From an uncultured Verrucomicrobiae bacterium (GTDB lineage Bacteria > Verrucomicrobiota > Verrucomicrobiia > Palsa-1439), in the NCBI GenBank assembly GCA_937927265.1, contig CALBCO010000088.1:1-6880 (forward strand): a DNA stretch of 6,880 bases. Reading direction: 5' to 3'. This document shows positions 1 through 5,617 of the stretch, piece by piece. The notes under the pieces are model-generated. The model saw only the letters and a program-made list of their open reading frames with translations. It did not search any database and was not told where the DNA came from. Every line of letters begins with the position of its first letter. The stretch's first letter is position 1. Position numbers and translations under genes: made by a program.

Positions 1-170
1 TCGGCTCGATCGCGGCCGCGGTGGCGTTGCCAGTAGCAACGTGGTTTTGGCAGCGGGAGTTGTTTTGGTTCACGGTTGTGCTGGGGGCGTTGGCTATTTA
101 CAAGCACCGGTCCAACATCCAACGACTACTAGTGGGTACGGAGAATCGCGTGTGGGCAAAGAAGGCATGA
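1..170 (+). CDS. plsY: Glycerol-3-phosphate acyltransferase PlsY, C-terminal end (partial)
   Basis: PlsY is an integral membrane enzyme that transfers the acyl group of acyl-phosphate to sn-glycerol-3-phosphate, making lysophosphatidic acid, the first step of phospholipid synthesis. Only the last 55 codons are in the window (complete codons from base 3, stop TGA at 168-170). They show a hydrophobic stretch (about residues 3-34 of the fragment, Trp/Phe/Val/Leu rich) ending in the cytoplasmic tail KHRSNIQRLLVGTE, which matches the conserved PlsY C-terminal signature of the form KHRxNIxRLLxGTE. The next gene is gpsA, which makes the substrate of this enzyme; plsY-gpsA is a familiar bacterial pairing. 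The stop overlaps the gpsA start as ATGA, so the two are probably translated in a coupled way. The 5' part lies outside the window, so catalytic loops cannot be checked. Identity rests on the tail motif plus context. Confidence 0.85.
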   Translation, partial: GSIAAAVALPVATWFWQRELFWFTVVLGALAIYKHRSNIQRLLVGTENRVWAKKA

Positions 171-1162
171 ACATCACGGTGATCGGCACAGGCGGATGGG
201 GGACGGCCTTGGCGGTTTTGTTGCACGGAAACGGCCACCGCGTGCTGCTTTGGGGGCGGTTGCCGGAAGAGGTCGCGCCGATTCTGGAGCACCGCGAGAA
301 TCGGTTGTTGCTGCCGGGAGTGGCGATTCCGTCGGCGATTACGGTGACGCTCGACGCTGCGTTGGCGTTGGAGGGGGCGGAATGGGTGGTGTTGGCGGTG
401 CCGTCGCACGGGATGCGGGCAATTTGCCGGCAACTCCGGCCGTATCTCCCGGCGAAAGCGCGGCTGGCGCATGTGGCGAAAGGCATTGAGGTGGATTCGG
501 ATGCGCGGATGAGTGAAGTCATCGCCGCTGAGCTGGGCCGGGAGGCGGTGGTGTTGTCAGGGCCGAGTCACGCCGAAGAAGTCGGACACGGGGTGCCCAC
601 AGCGGTCGTGGTGGCCGGGCGCGCCGCGGCAGATGCTCAAGCGGTCTTCATGAACGACCGGTTTCGGGTGTACACGCATGATGATGTGATCGGGGTTGAG
701 CTGGGCGGAGCCATGAAAAACGTGATCGCCATTGCGGCGGGAGCGTGCGACGGGATTGGGTTTGGTGATAACACGAAAGCGGCGTTGTGCACGCGCGGGT
801 TGGCGGAGATGACGCGGCTCGGCGTGGCGTTGGGAGCAAAACGGGAGACGTTTTTCGGATTGAGCGGGGTGGGGGATTTGATTGTGACGGCGTTCAGCCG
901 GCACAGCCGAAATCGCGCGTTCGGCGAACGGTTGGGGCGTGGGGAGACGGCGGAGCAGATTTTGGCGGGGTTGCCCACGGTGGCCGAGGGGGTGAAAACG
1001 GCGAAATCCGCGTGGCAATTGGCGCAGCGCTGCGGCGTGGAGGTGCCGATCACGCGCGAGGTGTACGCGATTCTTTACGAAGGCAAGTCGCCGCGCCAGG
1101 CGGTGCGGGATTTGATGGGGCGCGGGGCGAAGGCCGAGTTTGCGGAGATGGTGAATGGTTGA
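167..1162 (+). CDS. gpsA: Glycerol-3-phosphate dehydrogenase [NAD(P)+]
   Basis: This soluble enzyme reduces dihydroxyacetone phosphate to sn-glycerol-3-phosphate, the backbone for phospholipids and substrate of PlsY encoded just upstream. The 331-residue length is normal for the family. An N-terminal Rossmann fold begins MNITVIGTGGWGTALA, with the GxGxxG nucleotide motif at residues 7-12. VAKGIE (residues 103-108) carries the conserved Lys105 and GPSHAEEV follows at 132-139. The C-terminal helical domain has the catalytic Lys184 in GGAMKNVIAIA, NTKAAL (202-207), TRGLAEM (209-215) with Arg210, and GLSGVGDLIVT (231-241) followed by SRHSRNR (244-250). All expected motifs are present. The frame is open further upstream to base 41, but the extension has no homology and lies over plsY, so the ATG at 167 is chosen. 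It overlaps the plsY stop as ATGA; a GA-rich AAGAAGG ends only one base before the ATG, so translational coupling is more likely than independent initiation. The ECF sigma gene follows 12 bp later. Confidence 0.97.
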   Translation: MNITVIGTGGWGTALAVLLHGNGHRVLLWGRLPEEVAPILEHRENRLLLPGVAIPSAITVTLDAALALEGAEWVVLAVPSHGMRAICRQLRPYLPAKARLAHVAKGIEVDSDARMSEVIAAELGREAVVLSGPSHAEEVGHGVPTAVVVAGRAAADAQAVFMNDRFRVYTHDDVIGVELGGAMKNVIAIAAGACDGIGFGDNTKAALCTRGLAEMTRLGVALGAKRETFFGLSGVGDLIVTAFSRHSRNRAFGERLGRGETAEQILAGLPTVAEGVKTAKSAWQLAQRCGVEVPITREVYAILYEGKSPRQAVRDLMGRGAKAEFAEMVNG

Positions 1163-1164
1163 TG

Positions 1165-1192
1165 GGAACTTTCGGTGAGCGTGGGTGTCGAA
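1165..1192 (+). promoter_or_regulatory. Candidate ECF (sigma-E-like) autoregulatory promoter
   Basis: GGAACTT at 1165-1171 is followed, after 16 bases, by TCGAA at 1188-1192. This closely resembles the sigma-E type -35 (GGAACTT) and -10 (TCnnA) elements at their usual spacing. It lies exactly at the front of an ECF sigma gene, where autoregulated promoters are common. Transcription would begin near 1198-1200, downstream of the GTG at 1175 but just before the in-frame GTG at 1205. The same GGGA (1164-1167) could instead be the ribosome binding site for the 1175 start, so part of the match may serve translation. Confidence 0.4.
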
Positions 1193-1747
1193 ACGGTTGA
1201 GACGGTGAGCGATCGGGAATTGGTGGCGCGTTGCCGAGCCGGGGATGAGGCGGCGTTTGCGGAGTTGGTCACGCGGCATCAGCAACGGGCGCTCAACGTG
1301 GCGTACCAGTTGTTGCGGAACCACGAGGACGCCGTCGAGGTCGCACAGGATGCCTTTGTGAACATTGATCGGCACATGGCAGAGTTTCGGGGCGACTGCG
1401 AGTTCACGACCTGGTTGCACCAAATCGTTGTGAACCTGGCGCGGAACAAACTCCGCTGGTGGCAACGGCGCGGCCAACAGGCAATGGTGCCGTTGGATGA
1501 TCCCCACCGGCCTGAGTGGCTTGCGGCGGGTGACCCGCCGGACACACTGGCAGGGCAGACGGAGTTTGTAGAACGGTTGGGACAAGAGTTGGGACGGTTG
1601 CCACGGAAGTTCCGCGAGGTGTTGGTGCTACGGAATGTCGAGGAGTTGTCGTATGAGGAAATCGCCGTGGCGTTGCGATGCTCGGTCGGCACCGTAAAGT
1701 CGCGGATCGCCCGGGCGCGGGAAGAGTTGCGGAGACGGATGCAATGA
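1175..1747 (+). CDS. ECF-family RNA polymerase sigma factor (sigma-70 regions 2 and 4)
   Basis: This is an alternative sigma factor of the extracytoplasmic-function type, which directs RNA polymerase to a stress or envelope regulon. The 190-residue protein has region 2 (about 27-95), with the core-binding segment EDAVEVAQDAFV (51-62) and the -10 recognition/melting segment FTTWLHQIVVNLARNKLR (77-94). After a linker comes region 4 (about 138-189), with LPRKFREVLVLRNVEELSY (142-160) and a helix-turn-helix EEIAVALRCSVGTVKSRI (161-178). No extra C-terminal domain is present. The start is uncertain. GTG at 1175 has a plausible GGGA ribosome binding site seven bases upstream. GTG at 1205 would give MSDRELVARC, a very typical ECF N-terminus, and lies just behind a candidate ECF promoter (1165-1192). 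Its stop overlaps the anti-sigma gene start as ATGA, indicating coupled synthesis. It lies 12 bp after gpsA, so it can also be read from the plsY-gpsA transcript. The exact ECF subgroup cannot be assigned by eye. Confidence 0.93.
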   Translation: MSVGVETVETVSDRELVARCRAGDEAAFAELVTRHQQRALNVAYQLLRNHEDAVEVAQDAFVNIDRHMAEFRGDCEFTTWLHQIVVNLARNKLRWWQRRGQQAMVPLDDPHRPEWLAAGDPPDTLAGQTEFVERLGQELGRLPRKFREVLVLRNVEELSYEEIAVALRCSVGTVKSRIARAREELRRRMQ

Positions 1748-2610
1748 GGTGTCGGGACTGTCAACGGGAGTTGTCGGCGTTGTTGGACGGTGAGTTGCCG
1801 GCTGCACGGCGGGCGGCAGTGGAAACGCACGTAGCCGAGTGCGCGGGTTGCCGGCAACGGTTGGCGGAGTTGCGACAGGTGGCCGCGGGGGTGGCGGCGT
1901 TGCCACGGTTGCAGCCGTCGCCGCAGTTTGTCGCGGAGGTGCGCTGCAAACTGCATGGCGGGGAACGGGTGACGTGGGTGGAGCGATTGTTTCAGCCGGT
2001 GTGGTGGAAAGTGCCGTTGGAAGCAGCAGCGGCGTTGGTGGTGTTGGGATTGGCGGCGGTGTGGGTGAATCAGTCGCGCGAACCTGCCGCAGTTCGGTCG
2101 CAGATGGGAGCGAAGGCGGATCGTTGGGGACCGGCGATGGCCGAGTCGCCGAGGTTGCGAGAGGAAGTTGAGGGCACAGCCAAGTTGGCCGCTGCGGCAC
2201 CCGTCGAGAGTTCGGCGCGGGCGATGCGGACATCGGCGTCGGATGTTCTGGGGCGTCGGCAATTAGTGGCGGATACGATCGTGGTCGAAGGCGCAGACCC
2301 GGCTACGGTGCAACGGCAGGCAGCGCAGGTGGCGCTGGCGTTGGATGGGCGGGTGTTGCCAAGCGCGCGGACAGCCCAGACTTTTCAGGTGGAGTTGCCT
2401 CCACAGAATGTGTTGGCATTCAAGTCACAGTTGGTGGAGGTGAGCGGCCAGCCGGAGAGACGGAAGAGCTTATTGAGTCGGGACACGCGAACCAACGGTC
2501 CCGCGGGAGCGATGGTGGCCATGACGCGGGAGACCGAGACGGCGGGGGAGTTGAGCGACGCGGACGGGGCTTCGGCGATATTGGAAATTCAGGTGGTGCC
2601 GTCGCGGTGA
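1744..2610 (+). CDS. Membrane-anchored zinc-finger anti-sigma factor
   Basis: It probably binds the ECF sigma factor encoded immediately upstream and holds it inactive at the inner membrane until a signal arrives. The N-terminus is a zinc-binding anti-sigma (ZAS) domain: Cys3 and Cys6, then HxxxCxxC at residues 29-36 (His29, Cys33, Cys36), followed by a helix-rich segment to about 75. One transmembrane helix lies at about 90-108 (VPLEAAAALVVLGLAAVWV). The remaining ~180 residues should be extracytoplasmic. A low-complexity linker (about 110-170) leads to a folded-looking part (about 175-237, starting VADTIVVEGADPATVQRQAA) whose alternating hydrophobic pattern suggests a small alpha/beta domain that I cannot name with confidence; the last 50 residues are charged. 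The ATG at 1744 overlaps the sigma stop (ATGA) and starts exactly at the ZAS domain, so it is preferred over any upstream in-frame start inside the sigma gene. The 3' end overlaps convergent folA by 22 bp. Confidence 0.9.
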   Translation: MRCRDCQRELSALLDGELPAARRAAVETHVAECAGCRQRLAELRQVAAGVAALPRLQPSPQFVAEVRCKLHGGERVTWVERLFQPVWWKVPLEAAAALVVLGLAAVWVNQSREPAAVRSQMGAKADRWGPAMAESPRLREEVEGTAKLAAAAPVESSARAMRTSASDVLGRRQLVADTIVVEGADPATVQRQAAQVALALDGRVLPSARTAQTFQVELPPQNVLAFKSQLVEVSGQPERRKSLLSRDTRTNGPAGAMVAMTRETETAGELSDADGASAILEIQVVPSR

Positions 2611-3062
2611 CGGCGGCGGTATTCGACGAAGTCGTAGCCGGTGTGTTTCTCGCGGCTGATCTCTTCCCAGTCGGAACGATTGTAAGTAGGGAAGAAGGTG
2701 TCGCCCGGAACGTCTTGGTGAATCTCCGTAAGGAGCAGGGTGTCGGCGACGGGAAGGGCGGCGCGATAAACTTCGGCGCCGCCGGCGATAAAGACCGTGT
2801 CTGTGTGCAAGGCGGCCAAGTGCTTGAGAGCGGCGTCAAGGGAGGAAAAGTGATTGGGGACGGGACGACGGGTGAGAATGATGTTGCGACGTCCCGGTAG
2901 GGGACGGCCCAGGGACTCGAAGGTGCGTCGGCCCATGATGATCGGATGGCCAAGAGTCAGCCGCTTGAAGCGTTGAAGGTCTTCGCTGATGTGCCAAGGG
3001 ATTTTGCCGCCGGCCCCAATGGTGCCGTTGGCAGCGACGGCCGCAATGATGACGACATTCAT
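2589..3062 (-). CDS. folA: Dihydrofolate reductase
   Basis: The enzyme reduces dihydrofolate to tetrahydrofolate with NADPH in the cytoplasm, restoring the cofactor oxidised by thymidylate synthase, whose gene lies immediately upstream. The protein is 157 residues, the usual size of chromosomal DHFR. Visible motifs are the N-terminal strand MNVVIIAAVA followed by GTIGAGGKIPWHISEDLQRFK, in which Trp23 and the catalytic acid Asp28 align with Trp22 and Asp27 of the E. coli enzyme. Also present are MGRRTFESLGRPLPGRRNII (43-62), carrying cofactor and folate contacts, the glycine pair in VFIAGGAEVY (90-99), and TEIHQDVPGDTFFP (112-125) near the C-terminus. The start ATG overlaps the thyA stop as ATGA (3059-3062), so translation is probably coupled. 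The final seven codons and the stop overlap the 3' end of the anti-sigma gene on the other strand. No terminator lies between the two convergent genes. Confidence 0.97.
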   Translation of the reverse strand: MNVVIIAAVAANGTIGAGGKIPWHISEDLQRFKRLTLGHPIIMGRRTFESLGRPLPGRRNIILTRRPVPNHFSSLDAALKHLAALHTDTVFIAGGAEVYRAALPVADTLLLTEIHQDVPGDTFFPTYNRSDWEEISREKHTGYDFVEYRRRHRDGTT

Positions 3063-3883
3063 ACAGCGACTTTGAATTTGATTTTCGGGTGTGGGTGGTA
3101 GTCCTCGACGCGGAAGTCTTCGAAGCGCAATTCGTGAAACGGTTTTTTGGCGATGACGAGGCGGGGGAGGGGACGAGGTTCGCGTTGGAGTTGTTCACGC
3201 AGGCCGGGGACGTGGTCGTACTCCGGGGGACCAGTGTAGATGTGCGCATCCACGATGGTGTGACTGAAATGGCCGACGCCGAGGCCGGTTTCTTGCGCGA
3301 TCATTTGGGTGAGCGTGGCGTAGCAGGCGAGGTTGAACGGAATGCCGAGGGCGATGTCGCCGCTGCGCTGGGTAAGGTGGCAGTTGAGACGGTCGCCTTG
3401 GACATTGAAGACAAAACTGTAATGGCACGGCGGGAGTTTGCTGGTTTCGGCGTTGCCAGGTTCCCAGGCCGTAACGACGAGGCGGCGGCTGGTTGGTTCT
3501 TTTTTGAGGGTGTCAATGACGTATTGGATTTGGTCCACTTCGCGGACTTTCCAAGTGCCGTCGCTGTCTTGATAGGGATGGGGGAAGCGTCTCCAGTACC
3601 GTCCGTAGGCAGTGTCGAGATTGCCGTGTTCGTCGGCCCAAGCATCCCAGATTTTGGTGTATTGGCGGAGGTTGCGGATGTGGTCTTCGCCGGAGAGGTA
3701 CCAGAGCAGTTCGCGCAAGCAGGCGGCGAAGTTGACTTCTTTGGTCGTCAACAGCGGGAAACCTTTTGCCAAGTCCACCCGGTAGTGGGCGCCGAAGTAG
3801 GATAGTGTATCAATGCCCGTGCGACTGGGTTTGCGGATGCCGTGGTCGAGCACAAGGCGCACGAGGTCGAGATATTCTTTCAT
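3059..3883 (-). CDS. thyA: Thymidylate synthase (ThyA type)
   Basis: It methylates dUMP to dTMP using 5,10-methylenetetrahydrofolate, releasing dihydrofolate for FolA. The 274-residue length is close to E. coli ThyA (264). Catalytic and substrate residues are recognisable: Arg21 in SRTGIDTLSYFG (phosphate), Glu58 in RELLWYLSG, the IWDAWAD and TAYGRYW segments, the Arg133-Arg134 pair in SRRLVVTAW, the nucleophile Cys153 in LPPCHYSFVF, Arg173-Ser174 in QRS, Asn184 in PFNLACYA, and His214/Tyr216 in VDAHIYTG. The end EDYHPHPKIKFKVAV corresponds to the closing C-terminus of the family. ATG at 3881-3883 starts at the expected residue, but the bases before it (CCCCTCCCGCCC) contain no Shine-Dalgarno sequence. 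The sugar transferase stop lies 34 bp upstream on the same strand, so the message probably reads through from that gene. The stop overlaps folA as ATGA. Confidence 0.98.
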   Translation of the reverse strand: MKEYLDLVRLVLDHGIRKPSRTGIDTLSYFGAHYRVDLAKGFPLLTTKEVNFAACLRELLWYLSGEDHIRNLRQYTKIWDAWADEHGNLDTAYGRYWRRFPHPYQDSDGTWKVREVDQIQYVIDTLKKEPTSRRLVVTAWEPGNAETSKLPPCHYSFVFNVQGDRLNCHLTQRSGDIALGIPFNLACYATLTQMIAQETGLGVGHFSHTIVDAHIYTGPPEYDHVPGLREQLQREPRPLPRLVIAKKPFHELRFEDFRVEDYHPHPKIKFKVAV

Positions 3884-3917
3884 GGGCGGGAGGGGACATG
3901 CCGGAGCAACGCTGCAG

Positions 3918-5444
3918 TTAGCCCGCCGGCGGGGAATGAGACTTGGGTTGCGGCTGCGCGGCGGTGGCCGGGGGCGACTGGAAATAGAGCATCTCCGTCT
4001 TCACCGCGACGGTTTTGGCTTTCTCATTGCGTGGATGTTTGGCCGGGACACGTTCGCGTCCGAACAGGATGGTTTTGAAGGTTTTGAGGACGATGTACAG
4101 GTCGAGGAAAAACGACATGTGTTTGATGTAGTACAAGTCGTACTGGAGTTTGAGGCGCGACTCCTCGATGCTGGAAGCATACGGGAGCATGACTTGCGCC
4201 CAGCCGGTTACACCGGGCGGAACCAATAAGCGTTCAGCGTAAAAGGGGATTTTCTCGGCCAATTTGCGGATGAACACTTCGCGTTCCGGGCGGGGGCCGA
4301 CGAGACTCATTTCACCCCGCAGCACGTTGATCAGTTGTGGGAGTTCATCAATCCGAAACTTCCGCAGCCATTTGCCGAGCCGGGTGATGCGGGGGTCGTC
4401 TTCCGTGGCCCAAGTCGGTCCGGTCTGCGCTTCGGCATCGGCCCGCATCGTGCGAAACTTCAGCAGTGTGAATGGCTGGCTGTCGCGGCCAAGACGCTCT
4501 TGCCGGTAGAGGATTGGTCCAGGAGAGGTCAACCGAATCAACAGGGCCGTCACCGCCATGATCGGAGTGGTGACGATCAGTAAGACCAAAGAGACGAAGA
4601 TGTCCAGCAATCGTTTGATGCGCCGAATATGGAACCGGGAGTTGTTCATCGAAGCTTGGAACAGCCACTCGTCGTTGATGTGGTCGAGCGGAATCTCTTG
4701 GGCCAATTCTTCGTGGAGCGTCACAAAGTCCACCATCGCCAGCCCCCGGTAACGGAATGGACGGAGCCGTCTGAGCAGCAGCGGCTCCTCTTCCGCGGAG
4801 GTGGCCAGAATGAGGCGGTCAACGTCGTACAGCTCGATGAAGTTTTCCAAGGTGTCAAGCGTGCCGAGGATGGGGTAACCGCCGATGAACTTGCCGATCC
4901 GTTCGCGGTCTTGTCCGCAGTGGATCAAGCCGAGAATGCGGATGCCTGCATGGCCGCCGTATTCGTTGACGAGTTGGACGGCCTTCTGGGCCTCGCCATT
5001 GGTGCCGATCAGCAAACAGCGTTGTGACAGTAAACCGCGGCGCATCGCCATCATGTAGAGCAGCCGCAAGAGCACAACTGCGACAAACACAAACACGGCG
5101 AACCCGAAAAAGATGCCGCGGCCAATGCCGGGTTGCAGCGTGGCATAGAAGAATGCCGTGACGAGCAGCGCCCCCAATGCGACCGCAATGAGAGCGGTGG
5201 CCATCATTCGGCCCATGCGCTGCAACCGGTCGGGTTCGTAGATGCCGGCGACGTAGAACGCCAAGCCGAAGGCAAGCCAGGCCACCAACATGGGAAACCA
5301 GCGTTCTTCGAGGTACTGAACTCCGCCCACCCACCCCAGTCGCAGGAAGACCGCCAGTAACATCGCCAGCGCCGCCGCCAATGCATCCGCCATGGCCAAC
5401 GCGATTTTTTTTCGCGGAAACCGAGTGGAACGCGAGACAATCAT
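3918..5444 (-). CDS. Polyprenyl-phosphate sugar phosphotransferase (exopolysaccharide initiation)
   Basis: This inner-membrane enzyme should transfer a sugar-1-phosphate from a nucleotide sugar to undecaprenyl phosphate, the first step in building an exopolysaccharide or O-antigen repeat. The 508 residues include an N-terminal membrane part with about four helices (roughly 14-36, 50-68, 81-101, 109-131). Next is a cytosolic Rossmann-like CoA-binding-type domain (about 140-245, beginning RCLLIGTNGEAQKAV). The C-terminal bacterial sugar transferase domain (about 275-464) has the membrane re-entrant helix ending LTSPGPILYRQERLG, LLKFRTMR (327-334), the catalytic Asp366-Glu367 in RIDELPQLINVLRGEMSLVG, GPRPERE and GVTGWAQV. 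The sequence around PYASSIEESRLKLQYDLYYI and the FLDL..LKT..ILFGRE ending resembles the exosortase/PEP-CTERM-associated EpsB-like subgroup; that is judged by memory of the family. A 44-residue Pro/Ala/Lys-rich tail follows. The start ATG has no clear Shine-Dalgarno sequence. The sugar used cannot be told. Confidence 0.95.
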   Translation of the reverse strand: MIVSRSTRFPRKKIALAMADALAAALAMLLAVFLRLGWVGGVQYLEERWFPMLVAWLAFGLAFYVAGIYEPDRLQRMGRMMATALIAVALGALLVTAFFYATLQPGIGRGIFFGFAVFVFVAVVLLRLLYMMAMRRGLLSQRCLLIGTNGEAQKAVQLVNEYGGHAGIRILGLIHCGQDRERIGKFIGGYPILGTLDTLENFIELYDVDRLILATSAEEEPLLLRRLRPFRYRGLAMVDFVTLHEELAQEIPLDHINDEWLFQASMNNSRFHIRRIKRLLDIFVSLVLLIVTTPIMAVTALLIRLTSPGPILYRQERLGRDSQPFTLLKFRTMRADAEAQTGPTWATEDDPRITRLGKWLRKFRIDELPQLINVLRGEMSLVGPRPEREVFIRKLAEKIPFYAERLLVPPGVTGWAQVMLPYASSIEESRLKLQYDLYYIKHMSFFLDLYIVLKTFKTILFGRERVPAKHPRNEKAKTVAVKTEMLYFQSPPATAAQPQPKSHSPPAG

Positions 5445-5477
5445 ATTAGACCCGTCCGGGAACGCCCAGACCTAGAC

Positions 5478-5508
5478 TCTATATGCAGCCGATCGATGAA
5501 TTATTCAA
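5478..5508 (-). promoter_or_regulatory. Probable sigma-70-type promoter of the sugar transferase-thyA-folA unit
   Basis: On the minus strand, TTGAAT (5508-5503) and TATAGA (5483-5478) are separated by 19 bases; a shifted -10 (CATATA) gives 17. They lie in the only AT-rich patch of the intergenic region, about 35-65 bases before the start codon at 5444. Transcription would begin near 5471, giving a leader of about 27 bases. The match is imperfect and the long spacing lowers confidence. Confidence 0.35.
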
Positions 5509-5548
5509 GTGATTTTGCGGTCTGCTGATGTCCCCGCCAGAAAACCTG

Positions 5549-5576
5549 AGCGGCGACCCGTTGGCGGGCCGCCGCT
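5549..5576 (-). terminator. GC-rich hairpin, possible terminator of the two-component/small-peptide transcript
   Basis: AGCGGCG (5549-5555) pairs with CGCCGCT (5570-5576), and inside it CCCG (5557-5560) pairs with CGGG (5565-5568) around TTGG. On the minus strand the hairpin is followed by CAGGTTTTCTGG, a short T run, so it could end transcription coming from the small peptide gene before the sugar transferase promoter. The T run is only four bases. CCCGCCA (5533-5539) can alternatively pair with TGGCGGG (5562-5568), which excludes the first fold. Confidence 0.3.
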
Positions 5577-5590
5577 GACTCACCCAGGTA

Positions 5591-5617
5591 CTACATGATC
5601 TACACGCGATCATGAGG
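5591..5617. repeat. Hairpin competing with the long inverted repeat
   Basis: CATGATC (5594-5600) and GATCATG (5608-5614) form a perfect 7-bp stem with a 7-base loop TACACGC. A C-G and a G-T pair can be added outside after one mismatch. The right half of this stem (from 5605) is also the outer part of the left arm of the 28-bp inverted repeat, so the two folds cannot form at once. Confidence 0.55.

Noticed and set aside
41..166. N-terminal extension of gpsA to an upstream GTG at 41
   Set aside because: The added 42 residues lack homology, lie over the well-matching plsY C-terminus in another frame, and the family begins at the MNITVIGTGG residue at 167.
557..1585. 342-codon minus-strand frame across gpsA and the sigma gene
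   Set aside because: Arg/His/Pro-rich composition with no domain; it is the antisense shadow of two well-identified GC-rich genes.
1678..1743. Earlier in-frame start for the anti-sigma gene
   Set aside because: The extra residues are the sigma region 4 DNA read in another frame; the ZAS domain starts at ATG 1744, which overlaps the sigma stop as ATGA.
1279..2262. 327-codon minus-strand frame under the sigma and anti-sigma genes
   Set aside because: Low-complexity Arg/Pro/Ser/Thr composition and no recognisable motif, consistent with an antisense shadow.
3089..3805. 238-codon plus-strand frame opposite thyA
   Set aside because: It looks more protein-like than most shadows (Val/Glu/Phe-rich), but it is the direct antisense of highly conserved thyA codons and has no family resemblance.
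3922..3933. CCCGCCGGCGGG palindrome at the end of the sugar transferase gene as a terminator
   Set aside because: It lies inside the coding sequence, has no T run on the minus strand, and thyA follows closely, so read-through is expected; it probably reflects GC-rich Pro/Ala codons.
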